Origin: an uncultured bacterium
Lineage (GTDB): Bacteria > Cyanobacteriota > Vampirovibrionia > Gastranaerophilales > Gastranaerophilaceae
DNA: 8,234 bases
Direction of reading: 5' to 3'
Assembly: GCA_900551965.1 (NCBI GenBank)
Contig: URYF01000068.1
Span: 1 to 8,234 of the forward strand
Below, in pieces: positions 1 to 6,828 of the stretch (the first letter of the stretch is position 1; every line of letters starts with the position of its first letter). The position numbers and the translations under genes are program-made. Below the pieces are notes generated by a model. It ran no database searches, had not been told where the DNA came from, and saw nothing but the letters and a program-made list of their open reading frames with translations.

Positions 1-34
1 TCTATTGAGAAAACTGAAGAATATTATCAATAGA
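1..34. terminator. Possible terminator hairpin at the end of the five-gene operon
   Basis: The arms TCTATTGA (1-8) and TCAATAGA (27-34) are perfect inverted repeats of 8 bp around an 18-nt AT-rich loop. They lie just beyond the stop of the last minus-strand gene. On the plus strand the right arm is followed by TTTTATTT, so as drawn it would stop rightward transcription. For the operon's own minus-strand transcript the U-run would lie left of base 1, outside the window. The stem is AT-rich and the loop is large, so this is a weak call; the stem may extend past the edge. Confidence 0.35.
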
Positions 35-40
35 TTTTAT

Positions 41-160
41 TTAAACATCTGCAAGACGTAAAAGGACTTTGGCATAATCCATACATCTTTTGCCTTTAAC
101 ACCTTCTGTTTCCATTTGAACAGTTCCATCGGGGAACAGTCTTATTTTCATCTTGCCCAT
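41..160 (-). CDS. DUF2997-family small protein (39 aa)
   Basis: This is a 39-residue protein too short for most gene callers. It reads as two beta strands and a helix: K-I-R-L-F-PDG-T-V-Q-M (residues 5-16), a turn with GVKGKRC (20-26), then a helix ending LLRLADV. The PDG turn, the GVKG loop followed by a Cys (C26) and the closing helix are what I know of the DUF2997 family, whose members are similarly tiny and have no established function. It starts 15 nt after the stop of the DUF1257-like gene and is the last visible gene of the operon. GAGG lies 10 nt upstream of the ATG and serves as Shine-Dalgarno. The lone conserved-looking Cys and the presence of a radical-SAM enzyme in the operon make it a candidate cofactor carrier or modification substrate, but that is inference. 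Confidence 0.8.
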   Translation of the reverse strand: MGKMKIRLFPDGTVQMETEGVKGKRCMDYAKVLLRLADV

Positions 161-175
161 CTTTACAAAACCTCA

Positions 176-1438
176 TTAAATATCTATGGTTAATACGATT
201 GAATTATCGTCCATAACAGCTTCACTTTCAAGTCGCATATTCTCTTTATCCAGACGTTCTTTAATTTTATTATAAGTCATTTCCTGAATATTCAATCCGT
301 ATTCATCATTCAAATCATCAATAATATCCTGACATTCAGCTTTATTTGAAACCTGTGTAACATCAAGAGTATAACCGTTTGAGCCATCTTTTTTATAGTA
401 AATCATTTCCATACCAAACAATTTACAAGAAACCTCATCACCATTTTCTGCAATTTCTTCCGCACCATGCTCTGTTAAAGTATTCAAAAGGGTGCCTTTA
501 TCAGTGTAATTGGTTGAGTATGTGTAAACCATAGTTGAAACATCATTGATATAGCGCAAATCTCGGCCTGCAGCCATATTTAATTTTCTAAAAATAATTT
601 CAGCTTCTTTCGTAATTGCAGCATTATTAGTTCCTGAAAATTCAGCGGTATAGGTACCGTTTTTAAGTATCCAATTCAAGGTTGCATCACTGTTTTTTAA
701 AGGTGTTTGACAATTTGCGGCATAAAAAAGATAGTTAGATTTTTTCAAAAATGTTCTAAGTTCTTCGGGTCTTATATTTGTTTGAATTTTGAGATTAGTA
801 AGCCCAAAAGATACATTTGTACCCTGAGTATCACCGTGCATACCTATATTTAGGATTGTAACCTTTTGTTCAACCTCAAGTTTATAGGTTTTATCTTTAG
901 ATGTTTTGTAGTATTTAATGCTTTGCCCGTTCAAGTTCGCAACCACTTCATTATCTGAAGTCGAAAAAATCTGTCCGGCACCTTCTTTTTTCAACGCTGA
1001 ATAAATTTCAGTGACTCTGGTATATGAAGTTGCATAGTTGTAATAGAAATATTCATTTGATTCGACAAGTCTTATGTTTCTTGCAGCAATATTATCTAAA
1101 TCATTAAAAAACTTTTCACCATGAGATTGAAGCGCCTCAGAATCAAGCTTTCCAAATAAAAGAGCCTGGCAATATTTTCCTTTTATAATCCATTTGACAA
1201 TTAACCCTGAAGGGAATTCAAAAACAGCAGAATCAATCGGAGTACAGTCAATTTTCTCCATAAAAAAAGGCAGCTCATCATACTGGACATTTGTCAAAAC
1301 TCTGATAGATTCGAGATTTTTACCAGCAACAGATTTATCGACAGCAAAATTATCCGCTGCAGGACGTAATTCTTCATTTTTAGCTTCATCGGGACTTATT
1401 AAAAAAGCCATCGGATACGCCATAAGAGTAATCGACAT
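176..1438 (-). CDS. DUF1257 (Ycf35-like) protein with internal tandem duplication
   Basis: This is a 420-residue soluble protein with no signal peptide or membrane segment. The C-terminal part (about 340-420) follows the Ycf35/DUF1257 pattern: G-x-x-(I/M)-x-(Y/F)-Y, a Y-x-L strand, a (D/N)-x-x-Y-G helix region, then ESEAVMDDNSIVLTI, matching the family's closing E-x(4)-DGSI-x-L-x-V. Two copies of a roughly 150-residue unit are visible, near 43-191 and 213-361. They are anchored by LTN, W-I-(I/L)-K, (F/I)F-x-x-L, YxYxT-x-YT, GA-x-x-I and (K/I)YYK-x(n)-Y-x-L-x-V-x-Q at offsets of 165-173 residues. Ordinary Ycf35 proteins are only about 120-130 aa, so this one is greatly enlarged. AGGA 8 nt before the ATG supports the start. 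It lies 19 nt downstream of the Ycf46-like ATPase and 15 nt before the DUF2997 gene. Function is unknown; I expect a partner or adaptor of the ATPase. The family call rests on the C-terminal pattern only. Confidence 0.65.
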   Translation of the reverse strand: MSITLMAYPMAFLISPDEAKNEELRPAADNFAVDKSVAGKNLESIRVLTNVQYDELPFFMEKIDCTPIDSAVFEFPSGLIVKWIIKGKYCQALLFGKLDSEALQSHGEKFFNDLDNIAARNIRLVESNEYFYYNYATSYTRVTEIYSALKKEGAGQIFSTSDNEVVANLNGQSIKYYKTSKDKTYKLEVEQKVTILNIGMHGDTQGTNVSFGLTNLKIQTNIRPEELRTFLKKSNYLFYAANCQTPLKNSDATLNWILKNGTYTAEFSGTNNAAITKEAEIIFRKLNMAAGRDLRYINDVSTMVYTYSTNYTDKGTLLNTLTEHGAEEIAENGDEVSCKLFGMEMIYYKKDGSNGYTLDVTQVSNKAECQDIIDDLNDEYGLNIQEMTYNKIKERLDKENMRLESEAVMDDNSIVLTIDI

Positions 1439-1457
1439 TTATAAAATCCTTTCCGTG

Positions 1458-3080
1458 CTATACATCCAGCGCTCTGCCGCCGCGAGAATTATTAACATCA
1501 CCGGACTCATCAGTATCGGAACTGTATTGCTCCATATCATCTTTTCTGGTTGCAGCGACAGCTCTTATGTTTGCCCATTGACGAAGAGATAAAATCTGTT
1601 CTTTTTGAGTTACTGAAAGCGGGACAACATTTCTTATTGTATTTTCCAAATCAACAAACTCTAAAGGCCGTTTATTGAAAAATGCTTCATACAAAGCTGT
1701 GATAACAACTTGTTCAATTTCAGCACCGACAAAACCTTCCGTCATATCGGCAAGTTTTTCATAAAGGGCATTATTTATTTCAAGCTTACTGGCGACTTCT
1801 TTATCTTTAAGTCTTTTTGCAAGATGCAGTTTAAATATTTCCTGACGCTCGCGATGGGTTGGAAGATCGACAAAGAAAATCTCATCAAAACGACCTTTAC
1901 GCAAGAGCTCGGCAGGAAGCCCGCTGATATTATTTGCAGTAGCTATAACAAAAACCGGAGCTGTTTTTTCCTGCATCCATGTTAAAAATGTACCAAAAAT
2001 TCTTGAAGAAGTCCCACTGTCACCGTTTGAATTCATTCCGCTCAAACTTTTTTCAATTTCATCAACCCAAAGAATTGAAGGAGCAACAGCTTCTGCTGTT
2101 TTGATAGCTTTACGCATATTTTCCTCAGAACTGCCAACAATACCGGAAAATATTTTACCAAAATCAAGTTTTAACAAAGGCAATTGCCAGGCAGCACTCA
2201 TCGCTTTAGCTGTTAAACTCTTGCCGCAACCAGGAACCCCGGTTATTAAAACACCTTTTGGCGCCGGCAGACAGTATTTTTTAGCAGCTTCTGACCACGA
2301 ATTATTACGCTTATTGAGCCAGCTTTTAAGATTTTCCAACCCCCCGACATCTGAAATTTTTATATCAGTATTAATAAATTCCAAAATTCCGGTCTTTTTA
2401 ATAACCTGCATTTTTTCACTCAAAATAATCCCAAGGTCTTTACCATCAATCTTGCCGTCATTCACCATAGCAAGCGCAAAGGCATTTTCAGCTTCCTGCA
2501 AAGTTAAGCCTAAAGCAGCTTTGCAAAGACGTTCTTTACCCTCATCATCAAGACCTGTGGTATCAATTTGATTATTTTGGGTAACCATTTTATCAAGTTT
2601 TGATTTTATTTCTTCTAATGTAGGCAAAGGCATATCAAGAATTGTAATTTCTTTTTGCATAGATTCCGGAATCAAAAGCTCAGAAGCTATAAAAATAACA
2701 TTCTTTCTGAATTTACTTGTTTTCAACTCAGGAATAATATCGCGTAAACGCCTTACTACATTATAGTCAACCTGACGACCTTTCACACCGAAATAAACAT
2801 GAAAATCGCACATAACAAAAACCGCATTCTTATTACATTCTTTAATAAACTCAATAGCTTTATCAGGACTATTAGTGCCATCTATTTTCTGCCCGTTAAG
2901 AACAAACCCGTTAGTCTGTGTCCAAACATAAACTTCTCTGGGAATCCTTATGAGTTTTTCAGACTTTGCTATTTTTTTTATTAACGAAACAGCACGCTCT
3001 TCTTCCCAGGTAGTTATATACAAATACGGAAATCTTGCTCTAAATAATCTTGATAATTGAGTTATAACACGGTTATCCAT
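1458..3080 (-). CDS. Ycf46-like AAA+ ATPase
   Basis: This is a 540-residue ATPase. The N-terminal half (1-230) is a degenerate ATPase-like domain with the hallmarks of Ycf46: Y-I-T-T-x-EEERA (21-30), NAVFVMCDFHVYF (85-97), VVRRLRDIIPELK (108-120) and the I-T-I-L-DMPLPTLEEI stretch (145-158). The C-terminal half is a canonical AAA module with Walker A GVPGCGKS (281-288), Walker B ILWVDE (336-341), sensor 1 ATANN (380-384), arginine-finger region RKGRFDE (394-400) and sensor 2 region GFVGAEIEQ (449-457). All catalytic residues are present, so it should hydrolyse ATP. A polar acidic tail (513-530) ends in GGRALDV. Ycf46 is widespread in cyanobacteria and plastids. Work on the Synechocystis homologue, as I recall it, ties the protein to inorganic-carbon use, but its molecular substrate is unknown. 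The ATG is preceded by GAGGA and lies 26 nt after the radical-SAM gene. A remodelling motor acting on products of the same operon is my inference. Confidence 0.88.
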   Translation of the reverse strand: MDNRVITQLSRLFRARFPYLYITTWEEERAVSLIKKIAKSEKLIRIPREVYVWTQTNGFVLNGQKIDGTNSPDKAIEFIKECNKNAVFVMCDFHVYFGVKGRQVDYNVVRRLRDIIPELKTSKFRKNVIFIASELLIPESMQKEITILDMPLPTLEEIKSKLDKMVTQNNQIDTTGLDDEGKERLCKAALGLTLQEAENAFALAMVNDGKIDGKDLGIILSEKMQVIKKTGILEFINTDIKISDVGGLENLKSWLNKRNNSWSEAAKKYCLPAPKGVLITGVPGCGKSLTAKAMSAAWQLPLLKLDFGKIFSGIVGSSEENMRKAIKTAEAVAPSILWVDEIEKSLSGMNSNGDSGTSSRIFGTFLTWMQEKTAPVFVIATANNISGLPAELLRKGRFDEIFFVDLPTHRERQEIFKLHLAKRLKDKEVASKLEINNALYEKLADMTEGFVGAEIEQVVITALYEAFFNKRPLEFVDLENTIRNVVPLSVTQKEQILSLRQWANIRAVAATRKDDMEQYSSDTDESGDVNNSRGGRALDV

Positions 3081-3106
3081 CTTCTAAAATCCTCATTTCT
3101 TAACCT

Positions 3107-3712
3107 TTATTTTACAACATCTTTTCCAAGTTGTAAACAAAAGTCTTTATTTATCTTGTCAAAATCACCCATACCGTTGATTTCCAACTTTCCATCAGGT
3201 GAAATTCTCGCTTCTATCTTATTTCTATAAGATTTTATATCTTCCTCCTTATAAAAATCCGTCAGAAAAATATAACGCTGATTTGATGAACCAACCCAGG
3301 GACGCGAAATATCAAACTTTTCTATTTCAAACCCGCCATCAATTAACAAATCTAAATTACCAAGCAAATTATTCACATATTTATCATTTTTTGCTTTTAA
3401 TTCATCAAATGTATAACCTGTAAAACACAGGACCGACAAACCTTTTTGTTTAACCCTGAGCGCTAACTCTGACAGTTCTTGCGCCTGTTCAAACGGCTCA
3501 CCACCAAGAAAAGTTACCCCTTCGATACCATTTTCCGACTCTATAAAGTCAACCAATTCATCTATAGTATAATCCTGCCCGGAGCCAAAACTCCAGGTAT
3601 CTTTAGCAAAACACCCCGAACAATGTTTCTTACAGCCTTGAACCCAGATACAAAACCTGACTCCCGGACCTTCAACTTTAGTCTTTTTCAGTATTTTATA
3701 TACATTTATCAT
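3107..3712 (-). CDS. Radical-SAM / 4Fe-4S single-cluster activase-like protein
   Basis: This is a 201-residue enzyme of the NrdG/pyruvate-formate-lyase-activase-like group. The N-terminus (V-E-G-PG-VRFCIWVQGC) leads into the CxxxCxxC cluster motif at C27, C31 and C34, which should bind the [4Fe-4S] cluster that cleaves S-adenosylmethionine. FLGGEPF (68-74) is the SAM-contacting GGE motif, and GSSNQRYIFLT (141-151) is typical of this short subfamily. The last 35 residues (from about 166) contain R-I-S-PDG-K-L-E-I, which resembles the DUF2997 protein of the same operon. The ATG overlaps the stop of the HhH gene by one base (TAATG), implying translational coupling; no strong Shine-Dalgarno is seen. 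No class III ribonucleotide reductase gene is nearby, so I do not call it nrdG. The target protein is unknown; members of this operon are the first candidates. Confidence 0.82.
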   Translation of the reverse strand: MINVYKILKKTKVEGPGVRFCIWVQGCKKHCSGCFAKDTWSFGSGQDYTIDELVDFIESENGIEGVTFLGGEPFEQAQELSELALRVKQKGLSVLCFTGYTFDELKAKNDKYVNNLLGNLDLLIDGGFEIEKFDISRPWVGSSNQRYIFLTDFYKEEDIKSYRNKIEARISPDGKLEINGMGDFDKINKDFCLQLGKDVVK

Positions 3713-4662
3713 TAAAAATCTACAACTCTGCCTTCAAACTGATCGTCATCATCATTATACTCGACAGGCTTTCCTGCAACAATCATTGACTTAATTTTCT
3801 TAACAAAATGCTCTTTAACATTTGCAGCTTTTATAAAATCGTCTTCTGTATTGAATAACCCGTTTGTATTACGATATTCAATAATCTTTTTAGCCATAAC
3901 AATATTTATCCCCGGAAGCACAGATAATTCACTGGAAGTTGCACTATTAACATCAATCTTGTTTGGCGATTTTGACATAATATCAACCATTTCATGAAAC
4001 TCATCAGCCTGTTTAGGACGCTCTACTGTCGGTTTTTGCTCTTGAATACTATCAATTTCCACAAACGCTGCCCCTTTATCATTTGGTTTATCAGTGCCGA
4101 CAACATAAGTATCAGGGCGAATATTGTCCATCTCTACAAACTTCGGACCTTCATTAGTTTTTTCAATAATAACTTCTTTTTTAGCAGTATGAACAACTTT
4201 TGCTTCCAGCGTAATTATATCAATCTTTGTATCATAACTGTAAAACGCAGCAAGGGAATCCAATGTAATAAAGCTATCAAAAACTCTGCAAACTCTATTC
4301 CATGATTTATTAATATTAACATTACGCTTTAACAGAGTAAACATACGTTTTGCATGTGTTCTATCTGCAAGATTATCCATAACAACAATTTTTTCATCAG
4401 GGGTATAAATAACCGTACAATGATCGTTATGAAGAGCATTATCGCTTATAACAAACTGCCTTGAAACCATTTTTATACTATGGCGGTATAATTTATTAAG
4501 AAAAAGCTGTCTCAAAATAATCCCTGGAATAAGCAGCACAAAAAATACTGCAAGTGCAAAGTTTGCTATTTGTGCAGACACAAAATATAAGGAAATATAG
4601 CTTATAGCTACTGCTGATATAAAATTTTTCAAACGCCTGTTCATACAATTATACAATACCAT
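3712..4662 (-). CDS. Membrane-anchored helix-hairpin-helix protein, first gene of the operon
   Basis: This is a 316-residue protein. Two hydrophobic helices (about 14-30 and 34-55) form an N-terminal hairpin. The Arg/Lys-rich flanks (MNRRLK and RQLFLNKLYRHSIK) put both ends in the cytoplasm. A middle domain (about 65-165) is unrecognised. A charged linker (166-232) carries three similar short motifs: FVEMDNI, FVEIDSI and FHEMVDI. Residues 234-296 are a ComEA-type HhH unit (IDVNSATSSELSVLPGI, then a helix with AKKIIEYR), with a degenerate second hairpin near 279-291. The acidic tail DDDD ends in EGRVVDF. In ComEA the HhH domain faces outward to bind DNA, whereas here it should face the cytoplasm, so a DNA-uptake role is unlikely. 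The start is uncertain: the ATG at 4662 and the ATG at 4644 (residue 7) both lack a Shine-Dalgarno, and a TATAAT lies between them (4653-4648). The gene is divergent from aroA. Confidence 0.7.
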   Translation of the reverse strand: MVLYNCMNRRLKNFISAVAISYISLYFVSAQIANFALAVFFVLLIPGIILRQLFLNKLYRHSIKMVSRQFVISDNALHNDHCTVIYTPDEKIVVMDNLADRTHAKRMFTLLKRNVNINKSWNRVCRVFDSFITLDSLAAFYSYDTKIDIITLEAKVVHTAKKEVIIEKTNEGPKFVEMDNIRPDTYVVGTDKPNDKGAAFVEIDSIQEQKPTVERPKQADEFHEMVDIMSKSPNKIDVNSATSSELSVLPGINIVMAKKIIEYRNTNGLFNTEDDFIKAANVKEHFVKKIKSMIVAGKPVEYNDDDDQFEGRVVDF

Positions 4663-4699
4663 ATATATATAAATTTCAATGATTTAAATAGAGGATTTT

Positions 4700-4753
4700 A
4701 TGCTAAAATCAAACTATGCAAAAGAAAATATTAAAAAGAATAAAACCGCTTAA
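4700..4753 (+). other. Possible 17-codon upstream ORF overlapping the aroA start
   Basis: An ATG at 4700 with a good Shine-Dalgarno (GAGG, 4691-4694, 5-nt spacing) opens a 17-codon frame (M-L-K-S-N-Y... ending K-T-A) that overlaps the first codons of aroA in another reading frame. The same ATG is embedded in the extended -10 of the aroA promoter. It can therefore only be translated if transcription starts further upstream. It may be a leader peptide or chance. Confidence 0.2.
4701..4709 (+). promoter_or_regulatory. Extended -10 promoter for aroA, predicted leaderless
   Basis: TGcTAAAAT is an extended -10 element. The hexamer ends 6 nt before the aroA ATG (4716), which places the expected transcription start on the A of the start codon. 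The nearest purine-rich Shine-Dalgarno (GAGG at 4691) is 21 nt away from this ATG and could not serve it. The -35 region (GATTTA, 17 nt upstream) is poor, as is common with extended -10 promoters. Confidence 0.5.
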
Positions 4754-5993
4754 CGGAACAATCGAGATTCCATCCGACAAATCCATATCACACCGTGCTG
4801 TGATATTTTCATCGCTTGCAAAAGGTAAATCTGTTATAAAAAATTTTTCAGACGGACAAGACCCGCATTCAACCTTGAAAATTTTCAAACAGCTTGGAAT
4901 TGAAACAGAACAAACAGATAACAACACTATATTGATAAACTCCGGCAGCAAGCTTGCACCTTCAACAAGCCAATTAGACTGCGGAAACTCAGGCACTACA
5001 ATGAGAATGCTTGCAGGAATTCTTGCAAGTCAAAATTTCAATTCTATATTAACCGGAGATCAAAGCCTTTCAAAACGACCGATGAAAAGAATCATTGAAC
5101 CTTTAAGCTTGATGGGAGCTCAAATAAGTTCTCAAGACGGTAAAGCTCCGCTTCAAATTTTTGGAACACCTTTAACCCCGATAACATACGAGTCAAAAAT
5201 AGCATCAGCACAGGTTAAGTCCTGTATTTTACTTGCAGGGCTCGGGATAAACGAAGGCATAACAACATATACAGAACCTTATGTTTCGCGCAACCACACA
5301 GAGCTTATGCTAAAAGCAATGGGAGCAGATATAAATATTAAAAATTCAACAGTTACAATTAAAAAATCAGAACTTTCACCAATTGAAATTGAAATCCCCG
5401 GGGACATATCATCAGCCGCATATTTTATTGCAGCGGCACTAATTGTTCCAAATTCTGATATTATATTAAAAAATGTAGGTTTAAACCCGACAAGAACAGG
5501 GATTTTAGAAGTTGCTAAACAAATGGGTGCAGAAATTGAAGTTCTTGACAAACACACAATTTGCGGAGAAACTTCTGGGGATATACGAATTAAATATACC
5601 TCTAACCTAAAAGCCTGCGAGGTTTCAGGTGAAATAATCCCAAGACTTATTGATGAAATCCCGATAATTGCAGTTCTTGCAACCCAAGCTCAAGGAGAAA
5701 CAATCATAAAAAATGCTCAGGATTTAAGAAACAAAGAATCTGACAGAATTACAGCAGTTGTAGCCGAATTAAAAAAACTCGGTGCAGATATTACAGAAAC
5801 TCCCGACGGCATGATTATAAGGGGTAAATGTACACTCTGCGGCAATTGTGAAGTTGAAACATATCACGACCACAGGCTTGCTATGAGCTTCTTTGTTGCA
5901 GGTTTAATATGTAAAAAAGAAATTTTAATTAACGGATTTGAATGGGTAAACATCTCATTCCCGACTTTTGAAAAACTTTTTGAACAGTTATAA
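4716..5993 (+). CDS. aroA: 3-phosphoshikimate 1-carboxyvinyltransferase (EPSP synthase)
   Basis: This is a full-length 425-residue cytoplasmic enzyme. It transfers the enolpyruvyl group of PEP to shikimate 3-phosphate, the sixth step of the shikimate pathway to chorismate. Motifs in order: DKSISHR (21-27), NSGTTMR (91-97), LSKRPMKR (118-125), SAQVKS (164-169), SRNHTE (191-196), NPTR (257-260), DEIP (313-316, with the catalytic Asp region), LRNKESDR (337-344) and YHDHRLAM (383-390). The set RxHxE, SAQxK and NxTR is the pattern used for class II enzymes. The usual PGDKS is PSDKS here (Gly to Ser). A CxxCxxC cluster (C372, C375, C378) sits in a loop just before the YHDHR motif. No other shikimate gene adjoins. 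It is divergent from the HhH operon and converges with the ABC permease 4 nt beyond its stop, with no terminator visible between them. Confidence 0.95.
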   Translation: MQKKILKRIKPLNGTIEIPSDKSISHRAVIFSSLAKGKSVIKNFSDGQDPHSTLKIFKQLGIETEQTDNNTILINSGSKLAPSTSQLDCGNSGTTMRMLAGILASQNFNSILTGDQSLSKRPMKRIIEPLSLMGAQISSQDGKAPLQIFGTPLTPITYESKIASAQVKSCILLAGLGINEGITTYTEPYVSRNHTELMLKAMGADINIKNSTVTIKKSELSPIEIEIPGDISSAAYFIAAALIVPNSDIILKNVGLNPTRTGILEVAKQMGAEIEVLDKHTICGETSGDIRIKYTSNLKACEVSGEIIPRLIDEIPIIAVLATQAQGETIIKNAQDLRNKESDRITAVVAELKKLGADITETPDGMIIRGKCTLCGNCEVETYHDHRLAMSFFVAGLICKKEILINGFEWVNISFPTFEKLFEQL

Positions 5994-5997
5994 AACC

Positions 5998-6822
5998 CTA
6001 TTCCTTAACTCCGCCTTGCAATATATCGTTTATAAAATACTTTTTGCCAAGCAAAAAGACTCCGACAACAGGAATTGTACAAATTACCGAACATGCCAGC
6101 AAATCCCCCCACAAAGTAATCTCGCGAAAACTACCCTTAAATATTGCTAAACCTACAGGCAAGGTTCTCATTGATTCGGTATTTGTTACAATAAGCGGCC
6201 ACATAAAACTGTTCCAGCTTGTAACAAAAGTGAATATAGCAAGAGTTGCAACAACAGGTATGGCAAGCGGTAAAGCTATCTTAAAAAACGTAGTAAAAAT
6301 ATTACACCCGTCAATTTTTGCAGATTCTTCCAAATCCTTAGGCAGTCCTAAAAAATACTGCCTCATCATAAAAATCCCAAAACCGCCGAAAAGACCCGGC
6401 AAAATTAGAGCCTGATATGTATTTATCCAGTGAAACTGACGCATAAGAAAAAATAACGGAATAATATTAACCTGCGGCGGGACAAGCATTGTAATTAAGA
6501 TAAGCAAAAATAAACCATCACGCCACCTGAATTTCATACGAGCAAACGCATACCCGGCAAGCGCTGATACAATAACCTGACCCGCAGTCGTAACAAGAGC
6601 TACAAAAAGACTGTTTATAAAATACTGGCACAGCGGAATTTTTTCAAACACATTTGAATAATTTTCCAAGGTTAAAGGCGAATATAATAATTTACCCCCC
6701 TGATTAAAAATTTCACCATTTGGGACAAGGGATAAATTTATCATCGCAAAAAACGGATACAGCATACTCACTGCTATGGCAATCAAACATAAATAACCCA
6801 AAATTCTGCGCCAATTTTTCAT
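5998..6822 (-). CDS. Carbohydrate ABC transporter permease (MalG/UgpE-type)
   Basis: This is a 274-residue inner-membrane protein with six predicted helices (about 9-28, 70-95, 104-125, 138-156, 184-205 and 240-260). The binding-protein-dependent permease signature lies at 165-190: EESAKIDGC, then LPLAIP. It forms the coupling helix that docks on the ATPase. The N-terminal pattern (LYPFFAMINLSLVPNGEIF) and the tail KKYFINDILQGGVKE match the MalG/UgpE subunits of CUT1 systems, which import oligosaccharides or glycerol-3-phosphate. Such systems need a MalF-type partner, a binding protein and an ATPase, none of which is in the window. The gene looks monocistronic, head-to-head with the membrane protein at 6900 and tail-to-tail with aroA. 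Substrate cannot be told from the sequence. Confidence 0.9.
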   Translation of the reverse strand: MKNWRRILGYLCLIAIAVSMLYPFFAMINLSLVPNGEIFNQGGKLLYSPLTLENYSNVFEKIPLCQYFINSLFVALVTTAGQVIVSALAGYAFARMKFRWRDGLFLLILITMLVPPQVNIIPLFFLMRQFHWINTYQALILPGLFGGFGIFMMRQYFLGLPKDLEESAKIDGCNIFTTFFKIALPLAIPVVATLAIFTFVTSWNSFMWPLIVTNTESMRTLPVGLAIFKGSFREITLWGDLLACSVICTIPVVGVFLLGKKYFINDILQGGVKE

Positions 6823-6828
6823 AAGACA

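Noticed and set aside
1194..1592. Open frame on the strand opposite the end of the ATPase and start of the DUF1257-like gene
   Set aside because: It is antisense to two well-supported genes and its product shows no recognisable pattern; other antisense frames in the window were dismissed likewise.
3107..3712. Naming the radical-SAM gene nrdG
   Set aside because: No anaerobic ribonucleotide reductase is nearby, the operon context differs, and the N-terminus fits the short single-cluster subfamily better.
3712..4662. Calling the HhH protein ComEA
   Set aside because: It has two N-terminal helices with the HhH predicted cytoplasmic, a long unknown middle domain, and no competence genes around it.
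4641..4662. TATAAT (4653-4648) as the operon promoter
   Set aside because: It lies only 3 nt before the second ATG of the HhH gene and inside the frame of the first, so a normal start would fall within the coding sequence; the -35 candidate TTGAAA is 20 nt away.
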